A stretch of DNA of 64,000 bases from Costus lasius (Eukaryota > Streptophyta > Magnoliopsida > Zingiberales > Costaceae), in NCBI GenBank assembly GCA_027563935.2, contig CM050453.2, positions 91,610,665-91,674,664 on the forward strand, written 5' to 3'. Every line of letters starts with the position of its first letter. Position 1 is the first letter of the stretch. The notes beneath the pieces are model-generated. The model was not told the DNA's origin and did no database searches. It saw only the letters and a list, made by a program, of their open reading frames with translations. A program made the translations under genes and the position numbers. Below, piece by piece: positions 1-13,900 of this stretch.

Positions 1-101
1 CCCAAATCGACCGATCTGCCGTCTCTCCTTCATCCTCTTCCTTGTCCAATCTATCGGCATTGCTCTTCTTGATCGGTTCGACCTTGCGCGGAGGAGCCGC
101 G

Positions 102-3100
102 ATGGCGAAGCTTTACGTGCAGACATCGCCGCCTCCGGATATGAACAAGAACACCGAGTGGTTTACGTACCCCGGCGTCTGGACCACCTACATGCTCATC
201 CTCTTCTTCTCATGGATATTCGTGCTCTCCGTCTTCGGCTGCACCGCAGGCATGGCCTGGACCCTTGTCAACCACTTCCACTTCCTGGTACGTTTCGGAT
301 CCGAAAAGATGGGAATTTGTGGTCGTTTTCTGTGCTTTAGGCGTGTAAGAAAATTAAGAGCATGTTCGAATTTCTAATTCCCATCAATTCATCTACTAGT
401 TTTCTTTCATGCCATTAACTAATTAGACATTAACATACTAAGATAAAAGAAAAAAAACACATGAATAGTTTGGTGTAGATATTTATTACACGGAATTCCA
501 TTTTCTCTAGGTTCACAAAAATCGTAATCAAAATTCAAATTCTTGATAATTAACGTCTACTATGGAATTTGATTTTTTTTTTCTGCTGGTAATTGATTCC
601 AAACAAAATAAAGTGTAGGTGATCCGTGTCTTTGATTTCTTTTTCTTTTTATCAATATGACATGATAGTTCGAAGGGGTTTTCCCCCAAATTTCTGGATA
701 ATTCTGTATTTATCATGCTGAATTTGTCCTGGCACTCCAGGGCTGCAAAGCTTATAGAATTTTGAGTTATTAATAGAATTGAGTCGGCTTGAGAGAAGGG
801 ATATTTCATGTATATAACGCAGTGAATTAAGATCCTCTCTTTAAATTTCTGCTCTTATTTCTTTCGATGAGTAAGATTCTGAAGCCTCTCCTTACATGGA
901 GAACGTGCATATTTTAACTATGTTCCCTTCACTCAGAAGTTGCACATGCTTTCTTTGGTTATTACACACTGGTTATATTTGTTTGTCCATATAAGAATTA
1001 TAGCTGGATTGTTTCAGGTTACCTATTACTTCTTCCATTGGAAAAAGGGCACTCCCTTTGCTGATGATCAGGGTATATACAACAACTTGACCTGGTGGGA
1101 GCAGGTTGACAGTGGGAAGCAACTAACACGGAACAGGAAATTTTTGACTGTTGTGCCTGTTGTCTTGTAAGTGCTGTGCTTCAATTGTGTTTGTTTGCAG
1201 TTATGCTACTAGGTCATGTGGTGTTATTAGTATTCAATTGTTTCAATTCATTAAAGTTCAACTTGGTTATGCTTATGGCATCACATCCCTTATACCTTTC
1301 GATATTTGATGTGTGGTATAAGCAATCAACATGTATCAGAAATAACTGAGCAAGGTTTTTAAATTTAGTTTGTATTAGTGTAATGGTAATGGATCAAATT
1401 AATAAGGTCCCATGCATACCAATACACTGATACCATCCATACCAGTGTATTGATATATAAATATGTATAAATATATATAATCTACATACACACATAATCA
1501 ATATATATATATATATATTCGATACCAATTTGGTCTAGTGTAACCATACTTCGTGGTACATATCAGTTTTAAAAACACTATAATTAAACGCTTAGCATAC
1601 ATGGTCAATATTACTTTGTAGTATTCTACAGTTCTATGAAATGTTTTCAACGCTGTTCACTTGTATAAAAATCTTTGTAGATAGGTTGTACTGATTGGTT
1701 AAGTAAAGTATGGTTCCTGTACCCAATAAATATATAAATGTTTAAAGGTTTTTTGTTGTGTTAACATTTGGTGGTGTTTTTGTAAAGTGATATACCATAA
1801 CAATATAAAGTATTCAAACCATGCATACTAGTAAAAAGTATGATGATTATTTGGTGCAATTTTGCTTGATCTGAAGGTCAGCATTCTATTCATCTATTGA
1901 TATAAATGTGTTAATGGACCTTGTTGATGCTGCCAATATTCTTAACTTGAACTATTTGGATTTGTTTGAAAATATTCTTTTTAAAGAATTTCAGTTTCTC
2001 ATCTTCTTGTGAAAACTTACTTGAGATTTTCTCTACACATTCATCCCTATTTCAAAACAAGGCATAGTTAGCAAGTTCATCAAAATTGTACTTTAGGGAT
2101 GTCAATTTTAAAGCAATATGTTTGTATCTTCCACTATAGAACCAAAAACTTGTTATCTTTCTGTTGTGTTCATGGTTCAATAATGCTTTATAATATATTC
2201 TATGCAGTCTTGTCTCTTTTACCTGATTACCATGACCAGTTCCTCATCTTGATGGAAATCATATCTCCCTTATGCTTCCAAATAAATTTTTTGTGACTTC
2301 TGGTCGTTGATTTTTTAGACTTAAGACGGTCTTCGTCTTAAGGTTAGCTGAATACATTTTTGTTTGTCACTCCGTAGCACATTAGAAATTTTTCTCTGAA
2401 TACGTCTTAGTTACTACTTCAATTTTTTTAGTAAAATCAAACACTGATATTCAATAATATCTAAGCTAACAAACTCCATAAGCCCCACAACAGATTTAGC
2501 ATTTCAACAAGTTCAGACCTTGTAAATATGGTTTAATTTATGGTTAACTAAATTAAATGATTCTTTAAATGAGTGGTTTTTGTATCTTTACTGATTTATA
2601 GTTCAAGACTACTTCAGGGGTAGGCTGAAGCGATAATTATCTAATGAATCAATTTGATGTGGGTGATAATTAATAAACTGTTATAAATTAGGGTAAATGG
2701 TAAGGCTTAAGTTAATTGATGAACATTATAAGTTTATAACATGTTCTTATCGTACATATAGGTTATGTTATGCATGTAGGTTATATAAGAGATTATGTGA
2801 AATTATTGATTTATCAAAAACTGATCAGTTAACTATATCGAAAAATACTTTAGTCAGTTTAATGGTTAACCAATAGTAACAATTTGGGAATGGTATATTA
2901 TTTCCCTATACTTATATTTATAGTTGAAGACAAAAAAATGCTCATAGTTCAGAGAACCAAACCATAAACACCCCTACTCATTTTTATATGTGCGCTGCAG
3001 GAGGAAGATTGACAGGGGTAGTTGGAAAATGAACAGAAAACTAGATTTTCATAAATAGGAATGTAATTTAAGTGGATCTAAGTTGGTTCCAGCTTATTTG

Positions 3101-4164
3101 CTACTCGCAAGGTTTGCATGTTAATTCAGCACAAAAATCTTGAGGAAATACTGGGAAAAAGTGATTCTTTCTAGTAACGATTTTGATTTTTGGAATAGAA
3201 ATAGAACTTTAATATATTCAACTATTTTAATTTAGAGCTATAATAAGTTATTTGTTTAAGTAATTATAACTTTGTACTTGTATTCTTGATAGAGCTGACT
3301 GTTGCCCGTATCTAAACAAAGTATATCAACTTCTACAATCCTATGAATCCAATTCCATTTTCTCATGTAACTTGAGCCTCATCCTCTCCTATCCGAACAC
3401 CTGCTAAGCTGCATCAGCGCAGCTTTAAAACAATTGGAAATGGTACGAAACAATGTAAGCAGCAATGCAGATGTAGGCGTGACCAAGTTGGAATTGCTCC
3501 TTTTCCTGCTTCCTCATATTCTACTTTCTCCTCGCCTTGTAGAGGACTGGTTGCAACCACATTCTTCTTCATCAATGGCAAACGACTTGGTCAGATCAGC
3601 CAGATTGACCTGTTTCTGAGTTCCGCAGATTGTATTGTATCAGATGCAGATATACTTTCACGCACACTCATGTCTCGTCATATTGGCATGCTTTTCTGCT
3701 TCAAGCATGAGTTTCCTTGTTTTCCTCTTTCCCCTTCTCAGTGGTTGACCATAACAGTTGAGATTATTCACGTAGCTATTGACCCAATAAACTGATGCAA
3801 TACTTGCTGCTTTGAAGAAGCGTCCCTTTAATTCCTCAAGGTTGCCATCCATTCATTTACCTGTAGTATCTAATTTTGGTTCTGTTTTTGGAACCACTCC
3901 TAGGCACCTGAGCTGGCCAGGATCTGTTCTACAGGACCATATTGAGTAAATGAACTTTCATATTTTGATATAATAAATATATATTATCCATTTCTTTCCA
4001 TATCTTATGTTTCGCTTCTGGCTCTGCGCAGGTACTTGATAGCCTCGCACACAACAGACTATCAACAACCGATACTGTTCTTGAATACGTTTGCAGCATC
4101 CGTTTTGGTGATTGCGAAGTTTCCAAACATGCACAAAGTTCGCATTTTTGGAATCAATGGATGA
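102..4164 (+). CDS. ORM: ORM/ORMDL family protein, three exons
   Basis: Exons 102-287, 1018-1166 and 4032-4164 join in frame with GT/AG borders and give 155 residues, the usual plant ORM length. The first ATG at 102 opens MAKLYVQ..PPPDMN.NTEWF, and family blocks follow in order: YPGVWTTYM (about 24-32), the first membrane helices, GTPFADDQGIYNNLTWWEQ (exon 2), QLTRNRKFLTVVPVVLYLIASHTTDY (across the exon 2/3 junction) and a C-terminal KFPNMHKVRIFGING. Known family role: ER membrane proteins that bind serine palmitoyltransferase and restrain the first step of sphingolipid synthesis. Intron 2 is 2.9 kb and intron 1 holds a short dispersed repeat. A possible poly(A) signal AATAAA lies near 4473. 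The gene faces the chloroplast FtsY gene tail to tail. No break was seen. Family assignment is firm; which paralogue it is cannot be told. Confidence 0.95.
1350..1575. repeat. Short dispersed repeat in ORM intron 1
   Basis: An AT-rich insert starts near GGTTTTTAAA and ends near GTTTTAAAAACAC, with repeated ACCAATAC/TACCA..GTGTATTGAT words and an internal AT run. Similar inserts with TACCAAT/GTACC words recur at about 10852-11015, 13735-13955 and 14835-15105 in cpFtsY introns. It looks like an old non-coding short element. The class is not identified. Confidence 0.4.
2320..2345. other. 9-bp stem hairpin in ORM intron 2
   Basis: CTTAAGACG and CGTCTTAAG flank a 5-nt spacer, forming a perfect 9-bp stem. 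No known motif was recognised. Confidence 0.5.
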
Positions 4165-5563
4165 GTGTTGCTGCTGCATCTGAAAGATACCTTCGTGGTT
4201 ATCCTGTTCTTGATAGCTAGGCCACATACAACTATGAGGGAAATACTCAAATACCTAATCCTGCATAGCCACGGATTGAGATTACATGCAGAACTATAGA
4301 AGATGTGGGAATGGCGTTGTGCTGCTTTTGTTCTCTGTATACTATCTATGAAGTATCTTCATTTGGAATCAACGTGATTGCATTCTGGGGATAAATCTTG
4401 TTCTATAATGTACCGTAACTGGAATATGGGATAGTGGTTTTTGTTTTTTGTTTCCTTTTTTCTCCATAAAATGTGAATAAAATGACTAAAGGCCTAACTT
4501 GGCTTCTGCTTGGCGGTGAAAAAAAAAAATCTGTGGTAGATGATAGAAAGGTCATAATATATGTAATAAAACTACGGTGAGTTTCTTTTATGTCATTATT
4601 TGGTTGAGCCGTGGAAAAAATATTCCAAGAATATCAATAAACAATATGTTTCTATATATTATTATACCAAATAATGAAATAATGATTTTCAATAGACTTA
4701 CACGATTAGAACGTAGATCTTCATTAGGAGTAGAGTATACTAAGTTCAAACTACATTCCTTTTGTTTTGATCGAATTTTGATCCAACTTTGAATGATGAA
4801 CATGCGATAAACTTTGAGTCTATGATGTGGGTTGTACATTTGTGGTGTATCTTAATTTTTCATAAGAGATTAGCGGAGTGTCTAATTTCTAGTCTATGAT
4901 CATATACAAATACTTTTATAAGAAATACCTTAAAGAGAGACCTTAAAGTTCTCATGATATACCTTTGAGACTCTTTTAAAGTTTTAATTTTTTTTTTCTT
5001 TTTCCAGATAAGAGTACTACAATCTGAATGAGTTTTAATAATAACTCTAATATATAAAATATGTTTTACAATTATTATATTAACCAACCACTTTATAGTT
5101 ACTCATTAAATATCTTTTTAAGGTATGTCTTGCTGAGGTTGGGTTGTCACCCCCAAGACAGCATAATTTGAGCCAATCCTCAATCCTCGTATGAAGCAGA
5201 ATTTCAATCTTGAAAAATCTTTGAGTAAGAATTTTTATTTCAATTCACTACGATATTAGAATACATTATTTTTACGTAACTAAGATATTAATTTTAGCCT
5301 CTTTCATTGAAAGGTAATTGTTGGATCCAATAGCCTTTCTTAGGCATATAACTATGTTTATTATATTTTATTTTTATTAAATGCTACCCTTGTATTTTTT
5401 TTTAAATATTTAAATGAGGTACATTAACTTGTATAAATGTGAATTAATTAATCAGATTGCACATGTAAGGTAATAAATAATTTGAATTCATGCAAATGAA
5501 CAAACATATTTTAGATTTACTAAATTTTAAATTTACATATATATAACTTTTATTCATTTATTG

Positions 5564-5601
<38 letters not shown>

Positions 5602-6330
5602 CAAAGAATTATTTAATAGTGTATTCTATAATTTACAAATTATTAATTTTTAAATTTTCTATAATTTATTTCTTAATATTTTTTAAAATAAAATATTTTA
5701 GTTTTGAAATATTTTTGAAAAGTTCATATTACATAAATTTTAGAATAAAATATTTTATAAAATTATTTTAATCCAAAATTTTTGAAGTATATTAATTTTT
5801 CAATATATTCTTAGAGGGTTTTGAACATAGTAATATGATATTTGACATAATTTATATTTAATTTGAACAACATTTGGAAATTTCAAAATATTTTATTTTT
5901 TACATAATTCAGAAAAATCAAAATAATTTATATTTAAACTAAGAAATCCAAATCGATAATGATGCAAACCATGTAAATAGAGAAAGTTAGAAAATAAAAA
6001 CCTTGGTGACCATGTCTAGGTAAAGATCTAAATATCTAATGCTATAGGTTAAATCTAGTCTTATGCCTTGCCCTAAGATACAATTGAGGTTGCTATTTCT
6101 ACTACAGCGATAGTGGGAAAAGTCTTTCCGCAGCCTTGTATAAGAAAATAAACAGACTAGATGAGACCTCTATTTATAGAGTGACCCTTCATAAAATAAA
6201 ATTATAAAAACATATTTCTTAAAAAAGAGACATATATTTTAGAATGGATTCAGATAAATTATATAAAATACTACCAATTGCAAATATTTAAAAATTATAA
6301 AACACGTATAGTCCTAAAACAACCATAAGC
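4165..6330. other. ORM 3' flank and AT-rich spacer
   Basis: This begins with the ORM 3' UTR, with a likely poly(A) signal near 4473. It then runs into very AT-rich sequence with a TA microsatellite at about 5568-5599. I see no coding region; short ORFs here lack recognisable domains. Confidence 0.6.
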
Positions 6331-6993
6331 TAAAATGCACAAATCTTAAAGCAAATACGTGGAGTTTAACTACAACATCATGGATATTGACCATACTTAT
6401 CGTGATATTGACCAAACATCATGCATGTTTACCAAACATTATATATATTGAATAAATATAGTATATATTAATCAAATATCATGAATATTGACTAAACATC
6501 ATGGATATTGACCAAATATCATTAACCAAGCATCATGTATATTGGCCAGAATATAATGGACATTGACCAAATATTATGGATATTGGCATATGGGGTTTGA
6601 CCACAACATCGTGAATTTTCACATTGCTTATTGTTGATATTGACCAAATATTGTGGATATTGACTAAACATTATGGATATTAATCAAACATTGTGGATAT
6701 TATTTAGTCAATATCTATGATACGTAGTTAATATTCATTATATTCTGGTCAATATCTACGATAGTTGGTCAATATTTATAATAAGTAGGGTCAATATTCA
6801 TAATATTATAGTCGAGATATTATTTGGTCAATATCTATTATATTTAGTTAATATTCATTATATTTTTATCAATATCTATTATGTTTGGTCAATATTCATG
6901 ATATTTAATTAATATTCATAATAAATAAGATCAATATTCACAATGTTATAATCAACTATTATATATTTGCTTTTAAGATTTATACAATTTTTA
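6331..6993. repeat. Large fold-back (inverted repeat) element built of tandem units
   Basis: The outer ends (about 6331-6359 and 6961-6993) are imperfect reverse complements around TTTGCTTTAAGATTT. The left arm (about 6365-6700) repeats a roughly 20-bp unit, ATATTGACCAAACATCATGG. The right arm (about 6705-6950) carries the complementary unit GGTCAATATC..TGAT. The whole could fold into one long hairpin. No ORF is present, so it is a fold-back/MITE-like element of unknown class. Confidence 0.7.
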
Positions 6994-9258
6994 GTATCTA
7001 TGCAGGGTACTTATTTCGGAAATTTTATGGGCAGCTCCCAGAAACAAATAAAAAAATCCATCTGAATCTCTCGCTTGCACGCCATTACCATTTTGCCTAA
7101 TCTTTCACAAATTCTTTCGAATCTCTTGCTTCGCCCGTTGTTAGCACCTCTCACACTGTTCACTCATTGGCCTCGTTCGGATATCTTGTTTAACCGTCGG
7201 CTTTCAGCAGCAGGTTGCCCATGGTTTCGCGCCCACAGCAACTCAGCATTCACGAGCTTGTGCGTCGTTCCTCATCCACCAATAATTTGATCGTCGCCGG
7301 CAAATTTTTTTTTCTGCTCCTTTAGATAGGGTAGATAGTATCAGAAGTAAAATTTTAACACCGTATCCTAAAAAATTTAAGAAATTCAATCTACACTATC
7401 GGATCACTTGCACAATATAGAGCCACTTTAGAAAAAAAAAAAATCTATAAATCAGTCTTTTTCTTTCAACGGCTTCAAGTGGTCACTTCTCCTTTTTAGG
7501 CTTTTTTTTTTTTTTTTTGAAGAAAACCACAGTAGAGGAAAGGGCACTACTTTTCATCGTTTTCTTGGATAGAAAAAAAATATATATTTTTCATCTTTCA
7601 TCCAAATCGAGTGAAAACCAAATATAATGGTTCACGCTCTCCTCGCCGAGCTCGTGTTGCCTCCTGTCCTCCCGTCGCCGATGGATGAGCCCTCCTCGCC
7701 TCCTGTTGCCGACCTAGAGCCTTAGATGTGATAGGTAGCACATAAGGAATAGAAGTTCTAGAGAGCCTATTCTTAAAAATGTTAAAGAAACTAACTTTGC
7801 ACCGTTTATCACCTGTGTAACACAAGGTAGATTTTGTATCAAAACGGATAATACAGTGTATCATAACAAACTGCTAACGTCCATCAAATCCCGCAAATCC
7901 AAGGGCTACGACAACCACGGACATTGACTACCGGTCGGTTGTGACTTGACAGTTTGCGATTTGGTGTGTAGTGCTACTGCTGCCGCAGTTGGTCGTTAGC
8001 GGCGCTACTTTGCTCTTTACCAACATTGCGGCTGCCATTGAGACTCTATTCCGATGCCTCTCCTGCTGCAGCTCGTCGACGGCCATCATTGCTGTTGCTA
8101 CGACTTCTTCATAGGCGGCAATGTTGGTGCAAGTTGCCATGGATGAGTGACAACTGTTTTGGCTGAAAACGGCTGTAGAAGCACGTTGCACGGAGAAGCG
8201 AGAATGACCCCCCAATGCCTATGCATTGCACCAATTTGATCATTCACCGCCGAGATTGTTCGACAGCATAGTAGTGTGCTAGCTTCGGTTGCTTCTACTT
8301 TTATGTAAAAGCTTTAGTTTTGATTGTACATTCCATATTTTTTTTGGTTTGTTGATGAATCATAATAAAAATAATAAAAAAATAATATCAAACTTTCAGA
8401 TGAACTAAATATTTTAAGATGTTTATGTTGCTATAAACCTGTGGTTGAAAAAAAAAATGACCTAGCACAATGTGCAAGATTGAAAATATATAACAGGAAC
8501 TTTTCAATAATTTACTGATCTTAATTATAAGAAAATATAATTAAAAAATAAGTGAGATTAATTAAAAATTAATTGAAAATTATGAAAAAATAAATAAAAA
8601 GAAAAAGAGACATATCTTGGCTAGGAGGCTTGATTAAAATCAATAGAAATCATTTGGTGGCTATGCACTTGATCGTCCAAGGTGTACTGTACCAGAAGTT
8701 AGGAAGGAGTAATTCTATTTTGTCTTGAGGAAAAAAAAAAGAAAGAGTACAATACGGAAGACAATGCAAACTCCAAAAGAGAAATTGAGATGGGTTGAAT
8801 TTTCATTTTAAATTGTATAAGAGAAATGGTTGATGTAAGAAAAACCTTGAACAGCTATTATTCTTGTCCAGACAACCATCGAAGAAAGTAAATGGTAGGT
8901 TGGTCGTATGACTCAATATTTTCACTTCATTAAACCAAAAACTTGGCAGAAATTGGTTAAAAATAAACCACGAGTATGTTCAATGAACTTCCAATATAGA
9001 ATAGATCGTCAAGAAATCATGAAAATTAACATCGAAGACCAGAAGGAAATTTTAAAGGAATATATGAACACGTACTGTTTCAAACAACATCGAAAAGTAT
9101 GAAGGTGCTTAAATGGTTATTATTTCTTAATTACACAAGTGAATCATCTTAGAGGAAACTCAAGGGCAGTCAAAACTGCAAAACTCAAAAAGGGGCATCC
9201 TTTGCACCATCCTCAAACAAACTGTACAAGGTTTGGCCATAAGAATACCTACTTATTC
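6994..9258. other. Spacer 3' of cpFtsY
   Basis: Mixed AT-rich spacer with poly(T)/poly(A) tracts (about 7503-7519). A somewhat GC-richer patch at about 7600-8230 gives only short ORFs without recognisable domains. The last part is presumably the cpFtsY 3' UTR. No gene supported. Confidence 0.5.
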
Positions 9259-9987
9259 TTAAGAGAAAATGGCATTAACAAAAACCTCAGCATCGAATGG
9301 TTGGAGGTCATCTACTCTTTCACCAACACCAACAAATTTCACAGGAATACCAAGTTCATCAACCACACTGACCTGCAATCAAATCAAGAAATGCAGACAT
9401 GTTACGGAATGGGCTTCAAATGAGTTCACACAATGGCTAATCTTTTGATATAAAATACATGGACTATGAAAGTCTAATCATACCACACATCCACCTCGAG
9501 CAGAACCATCCAACTTTGTAAGAATTAATCCAGTAATACCGACGACCTGTAGTAATTTTTCAATGAACAAGGTGTGTTATAATAAGTAGTTTTAGGAGAT
9601 TGGTCATGCATATAATAAGGTAAGCAAAAACTATAATTCTGTATATTCCTAATGTGCTGAATGGCAAGCAATACAAAATAATCCAAAATCACAACAAGAA
9701 AGAAAAAGGACTTATGTGGTGGTGTCAGGTGTGCCAACACATAATTAATCATAATGCATCATAATTAATAAATTTAACCATGGCATATGAAAATTTATCA
9801 TAATACTTTATTGAAATCAAACCAAACTAAATTGTGTTAAAAACATCAATAGTTGATGATCTCTCCAGGTTGTGGGGAAATGCCTTCACTAGGAGGGTGT
9901 GGGTGCCAGTGGATGATGGGTCAATCACATTATTGCAATGTTCACTTATAACCAGAAGATTAAGTTGAATTTCGTAATTATGCAATT

Positions 9988-10040
<53 letters not shown>

Positions 10041-10881
10041 AGTATTATTTCATATTAACCCCTACAGTATTTAAATAATTATGTTTTATCAGCATTGCTA
10101 ACTGCAGGCATACTTTCGGTGTTGAGTCAAAGCTGCCAATGAGAACCAACAATAGATAACAACCAAGAGCTCTTTTAAGTTAGATGAAAGTTTTGAAAAT
10201 ATAGGTGGTCATGTTTGAACATGAAGCAGCAACCAATGTTGTGCAGTAGAAAGTAGGGCTGACCCAAACCAAACGTCAACCTGAATTTGTTTTCTTTTTT
10301 TTCTTTTGTAAATTTTTCTAAATTGAAACTGAATCAATTTTACAAAAAACCCAATGTTTAACTAAACCAAAAATTTCGGATATGGTTCAGGTTGAACTGA
10401 ATTTATTTGTTTTTTATAATTTTTAAATATTTTTTACACTATTTAAAAATAAAAATAATATTATAATATAAAAGTTTTAAAATAATTATTTAATTTTGAT
10501 TTAATTAGTTCAAATCAAAATTTTACTATAAAACCAAACTGAACCAGTACGGATTGAAATCATTCGAGTTAAGTTCTCGAGTTGACTCAACAAATGGACA
10601 ACCCCAGTGTGAAGCTATCAGCATCTTTGATTATGTAGAGAATGTTTTCTTTGATTTTTCTTTTGTTTAGGACATTTGGACGATCTTATAAACCAATTTT
10701 CAAATTCTTTTACAGCTTAAATTAATTTGGAAATATGGTTTTTAGCTATTTGAGGACTTTGAGTTATATTCAACTTTTATCTAGTCTCACTATGGACATC
10801 TTATTGTTCTTTTGGAAAGCCAAAAAATAATGCTTAGAGGGATAGAATCAGTGTCTTAAAAATCAGTCCGTATTGAGCAAT

Positions 10882-10937
<56 letters not shown>

Positions 10938-13900
10938 CCGTTGGTATCATATGTTGATATAGACCAATTCGTATTTGTATACTAGCGTACCAAACCAATA
11001 GTTAAAATCTTAGATAAAAGCACTGTGGAGAATGTTTTGGTTGCTGGCCAAGTTTGAGGGAAATGGTGTTCATTCAAAAGCGATCAAGATCGATACAGGT
11101 AAAGCCTGGAGGCAGTAGTCAATTAGTCATGGTAATCTAGGGATCTGCCGGGTGATCAGGGATCATTCAGGAGTGTGCTTGAAAACTATTTCTGCTTTCT
11201 TATTTGCATCTTCATCACTCTACCATGGGCTTATGGAGCTAAAAGAGTGTGCTGCAACAAATATATTTTGTGGGAATCCTCCTAGATTAATAGGATACAA
11301 CTAGAAATAGACATGTTAATGGCAACGAACTACATTTTGACAAAAGGAGGTCCTCTCCCTAGAAACGTTGCAAGCATTCTTAGGGATATCAAGTATTTTT
11401 ACTTCCTAAACGTAAGGTTACCTTTTTATGTTTTGTACCCTGAAAGGAAAATGAAGCTGCAAGTTAGTTTACATGTTTTGCCAAAAGCCAATGCTGTTGT
11501 AATGATTGATTCAACTCCTAGCCTCTGCCTTTTGATAGGATGTTAAGCTTTGGCCTACAAGGCCCTTTTAAATAAATAAAGATTTCATCTTGCAAAAAAG
11601 TGTAAGTAGTGGCAAGGGGCAACTCCCATGATGGCGAAATTTCCAAACGCCATGCCAATAAGGGAGCACTAAGGTCTAAGGAGTAAGGAGTACGTGTAGG
11701 CAGCAGCTCTTGTCAGAAACAAAAGAAACAAGCCTGGAGAACCAGTCAATCATCAGATTGGTGTGACTAGTCTGTGCCAGACGCCATGGATCAAGTCCTT
11801 AACATTTGTTGGATGATAAATGGAAGGGAAAAATATCCATGAAATATGATGTATCCAGCAAACATGGCTTATTACCATTCTTTTGCAATCTCACAATGTC
11901 ATGTAAACATAAGAACTGATGCTGGAAGTAAAGAGAGACGTCCATAAGCCTATGGAGCTGAAAATAATATTAATATATTAAGTTAGGCTGAAAAGTGATA
12001 AATTACCTCATTAAATTCTCTCGCCTGTGGCAACATATTCAAACCAGTAGTTCCATCAAGAACAAGCAAAATCTCCTGTTAAAGAGGCAAAAAAAATCAA
12101 ATCCATGATGAGGCAACCAAGTAAAAAAGAAAAAAACATCTCAAATTTGTCATATTCATAGGTCTAGCTACATATATGCTAGTTTTGCTGCTGAATGAAT
12201 ATAGATTAAAAGTATAGATGACGAATCAAAGCGGTGTCATCTAACCATCAAAAAGAAGATTATGTACGACTGCAGTAGGATAGGAATATATTATGTAGTG
12301 ACTGCTTATTGCTTAAATCTATGATTTTTTATATGGCTATATAGCAAGGAAAAATAAATATACTGAACTATTTCTATGGAACTTATATTCCAGTGTTTAT
12401 TCTTCATAACGTACATCCTGGAACAGTTGTAGCCTTTATTATTTGTATGGTTGATACCCACTTGTAGCGTATTGTGCATTTATATGGTTTTGTTTAATAA
12501 ATAGAGATTAAAAACACATCTCGAACAGTCTATTGTGCTCGGTAGTTCTATATTTCAGTCAAATTAAAAAGTCAAAAGCAGGGATTGAAAAGAGGCCCTT
12601 CCGTTTTAATTGATTTTTCCTTGTGCACATGTGTTTTTAGAAGTTTTAATTAGATATTTAATATTTGAATTTGGACAAGTATATGTAAAACAAAAAAAAT
12701 GGTAGTTGGGTTGATGTACTATACCTTACACTTGTGACTCTTTTCTGATGAGGTGTTAATATTCTGAATTTTTAGTAATAAAGTTTTCTAAATTTTAATC
12801 GGAGAATAATACTCAACGTGGCTAAACATCCAGAGTAGTTTCAATTGCATTAGATGCAACAAAAAAAAACCAAATAACAATCAATGTATGAATCATACTA
12901 TGTTATACTTCCTTTCCATCCAACCACTACTTACTAATGATAACTATTCATTCTTTTATCCATCATGATTGATCATTCAGTCTACCTTTCCTCTAGATCT
13001 ACCGATTCAACCCAATAAATATACTTATTCCCGTGCTATCTTTCATCTAACTTATTCATAAAACTACCTCAAATCACTTTTCCCCTGCACATGTTAGATC
13101 TTTATTAAGAGTGACCACGTGGCATAACATATATATATAATAAAACTAGCCTATATCAGACAGACTGAGCTTAGACTGGTGCATGAAGCCGGTATAAACC
13201 TCTCCAATATTTTAAAACTTTAAAAATTGGTCAATACCAACTAGTACCAACCTTAAACGCAACCAGCCAGTATAACTACTGGTGGAGATAGTACTGGGCC
13301 AATTGGTTCCATTGGTCAATGAAAAAGAAAAAAAAATGGTAGTTAAATGATAGCTCTATATAAACTTTTATTCTTCTTTCATTTTGCTCGCTCGCAGTAC
13401 CTCTATAATTCTCTCATACTCTTAAATTCTTTAAACTCTCTTTTCTTACTCAAATAATTGTGATTAGCGTTATACAACACCTAAAAGCCAGAAAATTATC
13501 ACTATTAACAATACATTCATTGCAACATCTTTAAAGACACAGGCATAACCTATGTAAAACAATATTTGGTGGTGAAACTAGCAAGATATGACAGATCGAT
13601 TGGAACATAATATGCTATTTTGACCAAGTTAAATCCAGCCATCATGCTAGCAACACGGGCAACAAGCTCAATCATTAAGCTAAAGATTGAGAAGAATGAG
13701 TTTCATAACTAAAAAAAGGAGAAAGCTCCAATGGATATAAAGTTAATAAAACCAGTTTGTACCAAGTGGAAGTAGTATGTCTAATTTGTACTAGTTTGAT
13801 CATGTACTAGTATTAGCACATAGTTTGTATGAATATACATATATATTATATTTATGAAAATCAATCAATACCGTTGGTGTTGTGTTAGTACCAAAGTACT

